Below are positions 37,218 through 45,151 of a stretch of DNA of 64,000 nt, piece after piece. Location: positions 1 to 64,000 of IMG/VR virus record IMGVR_UViG_3300042691_008788; one strand, 5' to 3'. Position numbers and translations under genes: made by a program. The stretch is from a virus. The notes below the pieces were generated by a model that saw only the letters and a list, made by a program, of their open reading frames with translations, was not told where the DNA came from and did no database searches. Position 1 is the stretch's first letter; the number at the start of each line of letters is the position of its first letter.

Positions 37218-38204
37218 ATGGCAATCAATAGAGACGCATACAAGTCACTCGTAGAGTCAGTCAATGAGGCTGTCTCTGCACCATCAGTGGGTGCATCAAA
37301 GGGTGCAGCCCGTGTAAGAGGCGGAAGAACTTCCTCGACTGCATCATCCAAGCCATCGAATCTCCAATGGGGTTCATCGGCAATCGGTGGAGCAATGAAC
37401 GCAACTGAACTTGCACAATGGCTTGCATCACAGCAAGGAAGTGGAAAGCAAGGCCCATCAGTCGGCGTTGCTGACACAGCAATGGGTGTTGCGAAGGGAT
37501 CGGCAGCAAAGAACCTCTCCAGCGTATCTGGAAGAGGTGGCTCAAACACACAGCGTGCAGCAGCATCATCTTCTGGGTGGGGTGGCTCTGGTGTCTACGG
37601 TGCAAAGAATGCAGAAGATCTTGCCCGTATCCTAAATCAAATGCAGAATGATGGGCCATCTGTTTCGACGGGTGCATCAAAGGGTGGCATGAAGTCACGA
37701 AACAATCCACTCTCAAGTCGCAAGCCAGGATCAACGAGTTCATCTAAGCCAGCAGCAAAGAAGCCAACCGTTTCCGTTGCTGATGTTCAAGAAGCACTTG
37801 ATATCCTTGCAGAGGCTCAACTAAACGAGTGGCCGATCAATATTGGTGGCCGCACTGCAAACAATGCATCTGAACTTGCACAGATCCTAAACTCAATGCA
37901 GAATTCAGGAAAGCCATCGGGTTCAACTCCATCTGTTTCTAAGGGAGTTGCTGGTGCTGCCCCAAGAGGAAACCTCCTATCAAACCGTAGACCAGGTACA
38001 ACTACAACGGCAAAGCCAGCACCAAAGGCTCCAACAGTTGGAGTTGGTGGCATAGGAGCAATGTCTGAAGAATGGGACATCCTTGACGAGATCCTCGCAG
38101 AAGGTCTTGAACTCTACGGGGAAGAAGGACTCGCAGAGATCCTTGCTCACTTCGCAGAGACTGGCGAGATGTCCGAAGAACTCGCTGATCTTCTTGGCGA
38201 ATAA
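37218..38204 (+). CDS. Gly/Ser-rich internal head protein candidate
   Basis: 328 residues. Leader MAINRDAYKSLVESVNEAVS with an L-V-E/S site at residue 13. Low-complexity Gly/Ser/Ala with repeated phrases (ATELAQWLASQQGSG, AEDLARILNQMQNDG, ASELAQILNSMQNSG) and SxPSVG-KG blocks; further L-A-E sites occur. The C-terminal 50 residues are acidic helices (EEWDILDEILAEGLELYGEEG). Terminator follows. Likely packaged; role unknown. Confidence 0.6.
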   Translation: MAINRDAYKSLVESVNEAVSAPSVGASKGAARVRGGRTSSTASSKPSNLQWGSSAIGGAMNATELAQWLASQQGSGKQGPSVGVADTAMGVAKGSAAKNLSSVSGRGGSNTQRAAASSSGWGGSGVYGAKNAEDLARILNQMQNDGPSVSTGASKGGMKSRNNPLSSRKPGSTSSSKPAAKKPTVSVADVQEALDILAEAQLNEWPINIGGRTANNASELAQILNSMQNSGKPSGSTPSVSKGVAGAAPRGNLLSNRRPGTTTTAKPAPKAPTVGVGGIGAMSEEWDILDEILAEGLELYGEEGLAEILAHFAETGEMSEELADLLGE

Positions 38205-38230
38205 TCAAACTTAGTTAAACTTAGTCACAA

Positions 38231-38262
38231 GGGGAGAGGGTAAAACCTCTCCCCTGTTATTT
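38231..38262 (+). terminator. Rho-independent terminator
   Basis: Perfect 9-bp stem GGGGAGAGG/CCTCTCCCC, 6-base loop, then TGTTATTT. Same layout (terminator followed at once by a late motif) as at 31525-31562. Confidence 0.85.
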
Positions 38263-38270
38263 CATAAATA
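38263..38270 (+). promoter_or_regulatory. Late-promoter-like motif CATAAATA
   Basis: One mismatch to TATAAATA, 5 bases before the 38275 ATG, directly after the terminator. Confidence 0.45.
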
Positions 38271-38274
38271 CATC

Positions 38275-38841
38275 ATGGAGGATTATCTTGGAATGGCCGA
38301 TTCTTTAACATCAAGCATCACTAGAGTTCTCATGGAGAGTCATGATACGGACTTGTCTGGCAAGTTCTCATTATTCACTCTTTATTCGGACAACAGTTCA
38401 GTTCTTCACATCTTCGAAGACGAGGAAACCTTTGAAGCCATGAAATACAAGTTTTCATCAGATGACAACATCAAGCGTCTCGGTGCCTCAAGGTTGCCAG
38501 AGAACACTACCTTCAAGAAACTTTCAGAATCAATAGAGCGCAAGTTCGATGTGCCAAGAGAAACAATCTCAGTCCGCACACACGATCCCATGCCCAAGGA
38601 ACAGCCACAGCCCAAGAAGGTTGTGAATGAAATGAGGAAGGCTCCCATGCAGCCCAAGAAGGGTTCCGTGGTAGAGAGCGTCCTCAAGGGCAGAGAAAGA
38701 TTCTCAAACCAACCAAGACAGCAGATGCCTCAGATGGAGGCACCCAAGGAAGAGCCTACAATCAACTCCTTCCGCCCCGCAACGAACCAAAAAATAGATC
38801 TGTCCAAGTTGAACAGCGGCGACAGACCAATGCTAGGATGA
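38275..38841 (+). CDS. Internal head protein candidate
   Basis: 188 residues. A short leader ends in RVLMESHD (L-M-E/S at about residue 21). The first domain is mixed alpha/beta (LSGKFSLFTLYSDNSSVLHIF, FEDEETFEAMKYKF), the rest Pro/Gln/Lys-rich (PMPKEQPQPKKVVNEMRK) with V-N-E and V-V-E sites. Unrecognised family. Confidence 0.55.
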   Translation: MEDYLGMADSLTSSITRVLMESHDTDLSGKFSLFTLYSDNSSVLHIFEDEETFEAMKYKFSSDDNIKRLGASRLPENTTFKKLSESIERKFDVPRETISVRTHDPMPKEQPQPKKVVNEMRKAPMQPKKGSVVESVLKGRERFSNQPRQQMPQMEAPKEEPTINSFRPATNQKIDLSKLNSGDRPMLG

Positions 38842-38844
38842 ACC

Positions 38845-39318
38845 ATGGCCGAAAAGAAAGATAAAGAATCAAAAGAGAAGTCATCATCCAACGAGAAAAC
38901 ATATCTCGTCAAGTACAGGCTCAAGGGCGAGAAGGGAAGGACTCCTCGCAAGATCACTGTACAGGCATTGAACCAAGCCGATGCCAAGAAGACTGCAATA
39001 GCAACCATTCCTGGTGCAGAAGTTGTCGGTGGGGCAAAGGAACTCAGCGAAGGTGTGCTTGACTTTGCGGGTCGATTGGGTAAGTTTGCAAGTAGATGCG
39101 CTGGTAGACTCTGCCATGCCTATTCAAGTAGCCCAATCAGGGACAAGGGAAGCATCTCCACCACAAGAAAGATATTCACAAGAGAACTAGCCCACATGGC
39201 TGGAAACAAACTCATGGATATTGGTGGAGAAGATGCAAGACCAATGTCAAAGATGCGATTCTCAAGTGGCAGAAAGAAGAAAAAGACAACTACTAGAAAA
39301 AAGAAACGATCACCATAA
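38845..39318 (+). CDS. Basic hypothetical protein
   Basis: 157 residues, 3 bases after the previous stop, AGGATG upstream. Charged N-terminus (KKDKESKEKSSSNEK), a short compact domain (YLVKYRLKGEKGRTPRKITV, QADAKKTAIATIPGAEV) and an Arg/Lys-rich tail (GRKKKKTTTRKKKR). L-S-E/G at about residue 69. Likely in the same packaged set; function unknown. Confidence 0.55.
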   Translation: MAEKKDKESKEKSSSNEKTYLVKYRLKGEKGRTPRKITVQALNQADAKKTAIATIPGAEVVGGAKELSEGVLDFAGRLGKFASRCAGRLCHAYSSSPIRDKGSISTTRKIFTRELAHMAGNKLMDIGGEDARPMSKMRFSSGRKKKKTTTRKKKRSP

Positions 39319-39333
39319 TACTTGAGGTGAGTA

Positions 39334-40485
39334 ATGGCATTTGAATACAAACCAAAAGACTTTGGATTTTCTGGTAAAGAAATCGCATTTGAGCAGTATG
39401 TAAAAACTGTTAAGTCTGTAGTGAATAAACTATCAAGCAAAGATCATCCTGTAAGATACATGATGTCACTTGTTGAACATGCCAATGGCGAGATAAGCAA
39501 TGCAGATCTTAAAAAAGTCTGCGATGCAACTAAACTCAGCACCGCACAAAAAAACAATATACAAAAATACTTTGCTGAAGTTGTTGGTCCTATTTGGTCA
39601 ACGCAGAACAATGTATTTGGTGATACGCCAAATCCCAAGAAATGTTTTGTGTTTCATCCATCTGCGGCAAATACTCCATTGACTGATTATGAAGTTCGTA
39701 TCGTTGGTAGCGATGGTAAAAAAACAGCACATGCTAGACAAAGTACAAAGAAAAAACTAAACGAAGCAAACTCTGCTATGCGTTCGATGAGAATATCGGC
39801 AAAGTCTGGCACCACTACCAACACAGTAAAAGCAAAAGACATACTCAGTGTTCTTCGTGAAAGAAATGGTATAAACGAAAAAAACTGGAAGGGGTCTGTG
39901 GAAGAACAATTACTTGAGGTTATTGCAGACTCAAGCACTTCAGTTGGTCCATTGAGTGGTGCCATATTACTCACTCAGAAGAAAGTAATTACCAACTATA
40001 CTCCTACCACAACTCTACAAAAACTTGTGGATACTTTGTCTTCGGGCGGAACAGCAAAGACATTACTAGGAAAGTCTGTTGATACTGTGCTAAATGACAA
40101 AGAAGTTCAGTCTCTAAAGCCAATAGTAGAGGCAGAAAAATCACTGAATCACTTCATAAACAACAAAGGAAAAGTAGTTACTCATTCAAACAAGGATTCA
40201 TTGATTGTTGGATATATCTGCGTTGCAGTAGAAAGATATCTGCAAAAGATATCACAAAAATCAGATAAACTCGAACTTGATGGGATTTTTTCAGATGCTA
40301 TTGGTGGCATCATAAACTATGTTGAGTTCACCATTGATTCTTCCAATTTTCCAAAATGGAAATATTATGGAATGAAAGAATTGAACAACATAGATGGTTA
40401 CTTGCGTTCAAAGAATAGTCTATCAACTCGTTTGGCAAAGCGAGGAATGGCCGACTCACTTGGATTCCAACCTGTATTCAAATAA
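39334..40485 (+). CDS. Hypothetical protein, unrecognised
   Basis: 383 residues; GAGGTGAG upstream. AT-rich codons unlike the early genes. Mostly helical N-terminal half (FEQYVKTVKSVVNKLSS, LKKVCDATKLSTAQKNN), a Phe/Pro loop (KKCFVFHPSAANTPL), then further helices. No leader or catalytic motif that I recognise. Same transcript as the packaged proteins and directly upstream of the RuvC-like gene. Confidence 0.55.
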   Translation: MAFEYKPKDFGFSGKEIAFEQYVKTVKSVVNKLSSKDHPVRYMMSLVEHANGEISNADLKKVCDATKLSTAQKNNIQKYFAEVVGPIWSTQNNVFGDTPNPKKCFVFHPSAANTPLTDYEVRIVGSDGKKTAHARQSTKKKLNEANSAMRSMRISAKSGTTTNTVKAKDILSVLRERNGINEKNWKGSVEEQLLEVIADSSTSVGPLSGAILLTQKKVITNYTPTTTLQKLVDTLSSGGTAKTLLGKSVDTVLNDKEVQSLKPIVEAEKSLNHFINNKGKVVTHSNKDSLIVGYICVAVERYLQKISQKSDKLELDGIFSDAIGGIINYVEFTIDSSNFPKWKYYGMKELNNIDGYLRSKNSLSTRLAKRGMADSLGFQPVFK

Positions 40486-40486
40486 C

Positions 40487-40493
40487 CTAAATA
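40487..40493 (+). promoter_or_regulatory. Late-promoter-like motif CTAAATA
   Basis: CTAAATA 6 bases before the ATG of the RuvC-like gene (same spacing as at 31556). Confidence 0.45.
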
Positions 40494-40498
40494 TTTGC

Positions 40499-41074
40499 AT
40501 GGGTCATGAACTACACATCATCGCGGGAATCGACTACTCGTTGTGTGGTCCTTGCATCTGCGTCTTTGAAGGTGGTGCAAAGTTCTCGTTCGATGACTGC
40601 TGCTTCTACTTCCTGACAGATACCAAGAAGTATGCAAAGGTTTTTCTTGGAAACATCCACGGAGAGTTGTTCTCTGAGTGGGAACAAGACATGGAGCGGT
40701 ATCAGAGCATCGCTGATTGGGCTGTGGATATCCTCAAGAATGTCAAGCAAGTCGCACTTGAGGGATATGCATACTCAGCCACGGGAAAGGTCTTCCACAT
40801 CGCTGAGAACACGGGAGTCCTAAAGTACAAGTTGTTCAGTGAAGGCATTCCCGTGACTATCATACCACCAACAGAAGTGAAGAAGTTCGGTAGTGGCAAG
40901 GGCAATGCTGACAAGACCGCTATGCATGAGGCATTTCTAAAGGAAACGGGAATCGACCTCAAGGCCATCATGACACCCGACAAGAGAGATGTTGCATCCC
41001 CCGTGTCTGATATCGTTGATGCCTACTACATCTGCAAGAAGATGCACGGCGAGTTGATCCTATCGTCTATTTGA
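40499..41074 (+). CDS. RuvC-like Holliday junction resolvase
   Basis: 191 residues from the ATG at 40499. RNase H-fold nuclease signature: IIAGIDYSLCGPCICV (first Asp at 12), VALEGYAYSATGKVFHIAEN (catalytic Glu), IPPTEVKKFGSGKGNADKTAM, and PVSDIVDAYYICKKM (final acidic pair). Phage RuvC-like resolvases cut branched DNA before packaging and take the place of T4 gp49. No ribosome binding site is visible. Convergent, 8-base overlap with the membrane protein gene. Confidence 0.85.
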   Translation: MGHELHIIAGIDYSLCGPCICVFEGGAKFSFDDCCFYFLTDTKKYAKVFLGNIHGELFSEWEQDMERYQSIADWAVDILKNVKQVALEGYAYSATGKVFHIAENTGVLKYKLFSEGIPVTIIPPTEVKKFGSGKGNADKTAMHEAFLKETGIDLKAIMTPDKRDVASPVSDIVDAYYICKKMHGELILSSI

Positions 41075-41945
41075 CGAGTTTGGATCTAATCTCCTTGACG
41101 ATCTTCTGAGTCGATGCCTTCTGAACCTTACGAGCAATACCATCATCACCGAAGATCTTGTTCTTGACCTCTTCGGGAACCTCGGTCTTGATGCTCTCAA
41201 GCAACTGCACATTGTCGGCAACTGCTTCCTCTGTCTTCTTGGAGCGGAAGATGAGATATCCAACTGAGCCAGCGGATACAAGGAATCCTATGATGAAGAC
41301 CACAAGACCAACGGTTGCGATCTCCTGATAGTAGTATTGATTTGCGGCAGCAAGACCAACAGATACGAATCCAGCGCATAGAATCATACCACCGATTATT
41401 CTGTGGAAGTATGCGACGATCATGCCAGCGACGATCATGGCAAAGCCAACCATCCAGAAGATGCGAACGATCTTCTGAATCTCTGCTGTGGAAGCAGCCA
41501 CAAGATCATCGTATTTCTTCTTCCAATCGCTGTTGGTTTTTTCAAGTTCTTGGATCTGATTAAGCAATGGCTGAGTCTTCTCTGCCACTATCTCTTGCTT
41601 GACCATCTCTGTTTCTTTCTGTATTGAGATGGTTGCATTCTCGACCTTGTTGCTCTCGACAACGATCTTAGATGCCTCTTCGGTTATCTTTGGATCATCC
41701 GTGCTGTCCTTGATGATCGTTGCTGATTCACTTATAGCAACCGCAGATTGCTTGATTTGCTCTGTTTCGGCAGCAATGTTCTCAGTAGCAGTCTCAACCT
41801 TCTCAATGTTTTGATACACGGTTGTTGCAACTGGTGTGGTTGGCTTCTCTATCTTTGGTGTAGATGGTGTAGATGTACACTTGACACCCATCATCATGAC
41901 TCCAAGTGTAAATATCGCGGCCACTCGCATCATCATGTTGTTCAT
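41067..41945 (-). CDS. Coiled-coil membrane protein with signal sequence
   Basis: 292 residues. N-terminal hydrophobic signal (MRVAAIFTLGVMMMGVKC, poor lipobox at Cys), a Thr/Pro linker, a long coiled coil (about 45-150, rich in Glu/Ile/Thr), then three membrane helices (MVGFAMIVAGMIVAYF, GGMILCAGFVSVGLAAA, VGLVVFIIGFLVSAGSVGY) and a charged tail. Could take part in envelope disruption or receptor blocking; no known family recognised. Last gene of the minus-strand transcript. Confidence 0.6.
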   Translation of the reverse strand: MNNMMMRVAAIFTLGVMMMGVKCTSTPSTPKIEKPTTPVATTVYQNIEKVETATENIAAETEQIKQSAVAISESATIIKDSTDDPKITEEASKIVVESNKVENATISIQKETEMVKQEIVAEKTQPLLNQIQELEKTNSDWKKKYDDLVAASTAEIQKIVRIFWMVGFAMIVAGMIVAYFHRIIGGMILCAGFVSVGLAAANQYYYQEIATVGLVVFIIGFLVSAGSVGYLIFRSKKTEEAVADNVQLLESIKTEVPEEVKNKIFGDDGIARKVQKASTQKIVKEIRSKLVK

Positions 41946-41946
41946 A

Positions 41947-42966
41947 TCATCGCACCATCGACTTTCTTTTCTTCAAAGACTTTGCTCTCTTGCGGTTTGC
42001 TGCTGCTCTCTTCTTCTTGGACTTGCGAGCAGACTTCTTTGCTTGTCTTGACCTCTTGGCTTTCTCAGCCCCACCCATCTTGATGCAAGCCTTGCCACCA
42101 CGCTTTGCCAACTTCTGTCCCTCTGGACACTTGAAGACGATGCGCTTCTTTCCACCACGAATGACGATCTTGCGCTTTGCACCCTCGGCAAGCATCTCAA
42201 GTTCCTCGACGGGAATCAAATCAACTACCTGATCCATGGTGATGTCATCAACGCCATGAATGATGTAGTGTGTCTCCGTGAGCGAGGTGTTCGTGATGTC
42301 GAGTGACAACTTCATCTCATTCACTGGTTCGGACTGCTGTCCCTTGGCGAACCTTGGATTCTCAAAGTTTTTCTTGGGGAATCCCTTCGGACCCTGACGA
42401 ACCAACTTGACCTGTGTGGCATTCTTACCCTTGCCAAGCGTGGATACGAGTCCCTCATGCTCCTCGCCATCATGTGTCTTTATGTCGAACTGATGCTCAT
42501 GCCCACGGAACTCATCAAGCATGTGGTGAGTTGCCTGAGCGATGTGATGGTGTGCCTTGAACAATGCCTTGAAGTGGTGGACATTGTCATCGATGTCCTT
42601 GTGCAGTTCACCGAGTTTCTTTGCCCTACCCTTCTCGCTCTTTGTGGTTCTGTCAACCCACTTCTTTGCATGAGCCTTCAACCCTTCGACGCTGCGGAGT
42701 CCCGTTGTCCTTGCTGCGGTGTTGGAGTAGTTCCTCACCATGTCATGCATCTGCGAGTGAACACCTTCTCCACTTGCAAGCCTACGGGAGAACTCATGCA
42801 CTTCTGGAGTCAGGTGCTTCTGTGCGGCGGCAAGATGCTTGGTGATCTGCCTGTCGCGATTCGCTGCAAGGGACAACTTGATCTTCTTGTTGATGGCAAG
42901 ATCGGGAGCATGGACTCCTTCACCCTGTATCTGACTCACATCTGGATGGCTTGAGACTTTCTTCAT
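41947..42966 (-). CDS. DUF6267-like protein, C-terminal part
   Basis: 339 residues, start overlapping the stop of the upstream gene by 4 bases (ATGA). Helical N-terminal part (ITKHLAAAQKHLTPEVHEF, HHFKALFKAHHHIAQATHHM), a small beta domain, then KRKIVIRGGKKRIVFKCPEG ... CIKMGGAEKAKRS and a Lys/Arg-rich tail. The CxxG-K...C basic tail is common in T4-like phages of aquatic bacteria. With the preceding gene it may make up one longer protein in relatives. An L-A-E/G site precedes the basic tail, which may be released. Confidence 0.6.
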   Translation of the reverse strand: MKKVSSHPDVSQIQGEGVHAPDLAINKKIKLSLAANRDRQITKHLAAAQKHLTPEVHEFSRRLASGEGVHSQMHDMVRNYSNTAARTTGLRSVEGLKAHAKKWVDRTTKSEKGRAKKLGELHKDIDDNVHHFKALFKAHHHIAQATHHMLDEFRGHEHQFDIKTHDGEEHEGLVSTLGKGKNATQVKLVRQGPKGFPKKNFENPRFAKGQQSEPVNEMKLSLDITNTSLTETHYIIHGVDDITMDQVVDLIPVEELEMLAEGAKRKIVIRGGKKRIVFKCPEGQKLAKRGGKACIKMGGAEKAKRSRQAKKSARKSKKKRAAANRKRAKSLKKRKSMVR

Positions 42967-43721
42967 GCCTTTGTTCCTGTCTTGGGAAGTTTATACTGCG
43001 AGTGAGCGGCAATGGTCAATGTCGCACCAGGCTTTGTCTTGTAGGTGATCGTATTTGGCTTTGCTGTTTCCGATTTGGTATCGGTATGATGGACGAGATC
43101 AGCCTGAAATGCATGACCAGGCTCGATGTTCATCTTCTTGACATGACGCAGAGCGGGTATGAGGTCACGGACATAGTGTTCCTTGCCTGTCTTATGAATG
43201 TCTTCCTCGCTTGTGAAGGTGGCATCCTCATTGCCGTGCTTGGAGCGGACAAAATGAGTTCCATCATGATGGCGACCTATCACGATGCTGTGACCGCCAT
43301 CGACCTTGAGGGATGGTTGATGTCCCTTGGTGATCTTGCCCTTGAACCTCTGATGCATGGCAGTCATGTGCTTCATGGCAACCGATGGATCACCATGGTA
43401 GAGATAGTCCGCGACATGTTCAAGATGTCCCGTGGTGGCTTTCTTGCTCCTCTTGAGTGCCATCTCCATGAGATCGGACTTTTGCTTTGGCTTCCTGCGC
43501 CAGATGCCTCTACCAAACTCTCTTTGCTTGTACTTGGGGGAGACAGGCTCGCCATCCGAAACCATGGCAAGACCAGGAGCAGAGGCCGTGTTTGCAACCT
43601 CTTCATCAAAGAACATCTCAAGGATATCCATCTTGTCTTGGTCGAGCATTGCCTCTGCAACAAGAAGCCGTGCCTCGGCTTCGATGCTCTCAACAAGGAA
43701 TCTTTCGTAACTCTTGCTCAT
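42963..43721 (-). CDS. DUF6267-like ligase/nucleotidyltransferase-type protein with packaging leader
   Basis: 252 residues. Leader MSKSYERFLVESIEAE with an L-V-E/S site. The core has SLKVDGGHSIVIGR (K139-x-D-G, the motif I form of nucleic-acid ligases), FVRSKHGNEDATFTSEEDI, HAFQADLVHHTD and ITYKTKPGATLTIAAHSQYK. These phrases match the phage family DUF6267. A ligase or nucleotidyltransferase activity is possible but not shown. Overlaps both neighbours by 4 bases. Confidence 0.65.
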   Translation of the reverse strand: MSKSYERFLVESIEAEARLLVAEAMLDQDKMDILEMFFDEEVANTASAPGLAMVSDGEPVSPKYKQREFGRGIWRRKPKQKSDLMEMALKRSKKATTGHLEHVADYLYHGDPSVAMKHMTAMHQRFKGKITKGHQPSLKVDGGHSIVIGRHHDGTHFVRSKHGNEDATFTSEEDIHKTGKEHYVRDLIPALRHVKKMNIEPGHAFQADLVHHTDTKSETAKPNTITYKTKPGATLTIAAHSQYKLPKTGTKA

Positions 43722-44095
43722 ATTTTCCTCAGTTCCTCCAGCAGTCCCTGTTCCATGGGAATGGCCGCTAGATCTGCTTCTGGTATCTCAAGGTGAAGAA
43801 CATTCAGAAAATATAGAAATGTCTTCAATCTCGGGTAAAACTTCTCTTCCATTCTGTAGAAGAGTATTCTATTTCCCTCTTCTATTCCAAACACATTCGT
43901 CATTATGATGAGATGATTCAGTATCAACCTGTTTCTCTGTCCAAGATCGCCATCTTCACGATTCATCAGCCTCTTTATGTACTTGATCCTGTCTAAATCC
44001 TCATAGAACTCCTCAAGGGAGCCGCATTGAGGATTGTCATAATGTTGAAGGGCGAAGGACAGGAAGTCCTCATCACAAAGAGGCTTTTCACACAT
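43718..44095 (-). CDS. Conserved T4-like phage protein
   Basis: 125 residues. FLSFALQHYDNPQCGSLEEF, EDLDRIKYIKRLMNRE, LGQRNRLILNHLIIMTNVFG and FLYFLNVLHLEIPEADL form a pattern (HYDNPQC...KYIKRL...RLILNHxIxxxNVFG) conserved in T4-like phages of aquatic hosts. Function unknown; probably virion or assembly related as it is in a late transcript. Confidence 0.7.
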   Translation of the reverse strand: MCEKPLCDEDFLSFALQHYDNPQCGSLEEFYEDLDRIKYIKRLMNREDGDLGQRNRLILNHLIIMTNVFGIEEGNRILFYRMEEKFYPRLKTFLYFLNVLHLEIPEADLAAIPMEQGLLEELRKI

Positions 44096-44101
44096 GATGG
44101 A

Positions 44102-44617
44102 TTAGTCGTGCTTGCCTTTTGAAGATGCCATATAAAGTTCGGCATCGATCATGTAGAGTCCACCAGGAACCATCGATGTCTTGATCTTCAACTTGCCGTG
44201 CATACGAGAGCGGAGGAAGATCTCGTCATCGATGTACTGATCACCAGTGACTGGATGATCGCTTGTCTTTCTTCCATACTGATACACATTGTATGTTCCG
44301 TCTCTTCCATTCAACATGAAGTTTTCGTCTCCGTCATCGACATGAAGACCGATTGTCTGCAACTGAAGAAAGAGGCGATTCAATCTGTCGCTTGGATCAA
44401 GATGGGTACCAGATACGAATCTCTTGATGAATGCATTGATGACTTGCATATTCTCTGGCTTCTCGACATAGAACAAGGCGCGGTCATCGATAGCAGACCT
44501 GTGGTTTGTGTTGTATGTGGACTCAAGAAGAGCCTCAATAAGGGTCTGATTGCGACTCTTGTCCAAGGTATTTGATGCTACATCTGCCAACGAGTCTCTG
44601 CGCGTGAATGGGTTCAT
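44102..44617 (-). CDS. Conserved hypothetical protein
   Basis: 171 residues from ATG 44617 (CGGAG 6 bases upstream). Helical N-terminus (LIEALLESTYNTNHRSAIDD), then ALFYVEKPENMQVINAFIKRF and beta strands ending LKIKTSMVPGGLYMIDAELYMA. First gene after a TATAAATT late-type site on this strand. No family recognised. Confidence 0.6.
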   Translation of the reverse strand: MNPFTRRDSLADVASNTLDKSRNQTLIEALLESTYNTNHRSAIDDRALFYVEKPENMQVINAFIKRFVSGTHLDPSDRLNRLFLQLQTIGLHVDDGDENFMLNGRDGTYNVYQYGRKTSDHPVTGDQYIDDEIFLRSRMHGKLKIKTSMVPGGLYMIDAELYMASSKGKHD

Positions 44618-44630
44618 TTGAATCTCCGTG

Positions 44631-44638
44631 AATTTATA
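44631..44638 (-). promoter_or_regulatory. Late-promoter-like motif TATAAATT
   Basis: One mismatch to TATAAATA on the minus strand, 13 bases before the 44617 ATG. Lies just beyond the terminator of the upstream small gene. Confidence 0.55.
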
Positions 44639-44650
44639 AAAATATGTATA

Positions 44651-44679
44651 AAAGAAAACGGTGGCATTGCTGCCACCGT
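44651..44679 (-). terminator. Rho-independent terminator (minus strand)
   Basis: Stem ACGGTGGCA/TGCCACCGT with a 4-base loop; on the minus strand followed by TTTTCTTT. Ends the transcript of the 44709-44822 gene. Confidence 0.85.
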
Positions 44680-44708
44680 ATCCCTGATCCTTGCTTGTGG
44701 TCAGTTGT

Positions 44709-44822
44709 TCACTTGTTCCAAGGAAGTTTGGTCGAAACCCACTTCCAGAGTGGCGCACCGATGAGCGCACCAGCAACGAACATTAGAACACTCCACCAAG
44801 CCGTACCTAGAAAATCTGCCAT
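44709..44822 (-). CDS. Very small membrane protein (possible holin)
   Basis: 37 residues; AAAGGAG 6 bases before the ATG. One membrane helix with aromatic entry (GTAWWSVLMFVAGALIGAPLW) then a basic tail (KWVSTKLPWNK). Stands alone with its own terminator. Short single-pass proteins with a basic C-terminus include class III holins, but that is only a possibility. Confidence 0.55.
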   Translation of the reverse strand: MADFLGTAWWSVLMFVAGALIGAPLWKWVSTKLPWNK

Positions 44823-44899
44823 TTGTTTCTCCTTTGTAAATAGAAACCCTATACATCTATATATGGTTGGATTTCGGGATTTCCTAAATCGACCCCATG

Positions 44900-44906
44900 C
44901 TAAATA
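44900..44906 (+). promoter_or_regulatory. Late-promoter-like motif CTAAATA
   Basis: CTAAATA 21 bases before the 44927 ATG with TAGGAGG between. Confidence 0.45.
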
Positions 44907-44926
44907 TGATTAGGAGGAATCTCTAT

Positions 44927-45151
44927 ATGAATATGCAGTACACAGAATCATTCAATATCCCAACTGGAGGATGGACAGGCGGGGCAAGTGGTATTCTAAA
45001 TGGAACAACCGCTGGCATCACCGCAGACATTCGTCTATGGCGCGACAATTCCGCCACAGCAGCAAGACGAGTCAGCCTTGCACCAGGCGAGATTCTACCA
45101 GTAAAGGTTCGCTATGTCAATCACAACTCGACGGTGACTGGATTCAACTGA
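44927..45151 (+). CDS. Small virion-type protein
   Basis: 74 residues; TAGGAGG 9 bases before the ATG. Beta-rich and Gly/Thr/Ala-rich (FNIPTGGWTGGASGILNGTT, ARRVSLAPGEILPVKVRYV), the composition of a small head-decoration or appendage protein. Single late gene facing the exonuclease gene, with a 31-base convergent overlap. Confidence 0.6.
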   Translation: MNMQYTESFNIPTGGWTGGASGILNGTTAGITADIRLWRDNSATAARRVSLAPGEILPVKVRYVNHNSTVTGFN

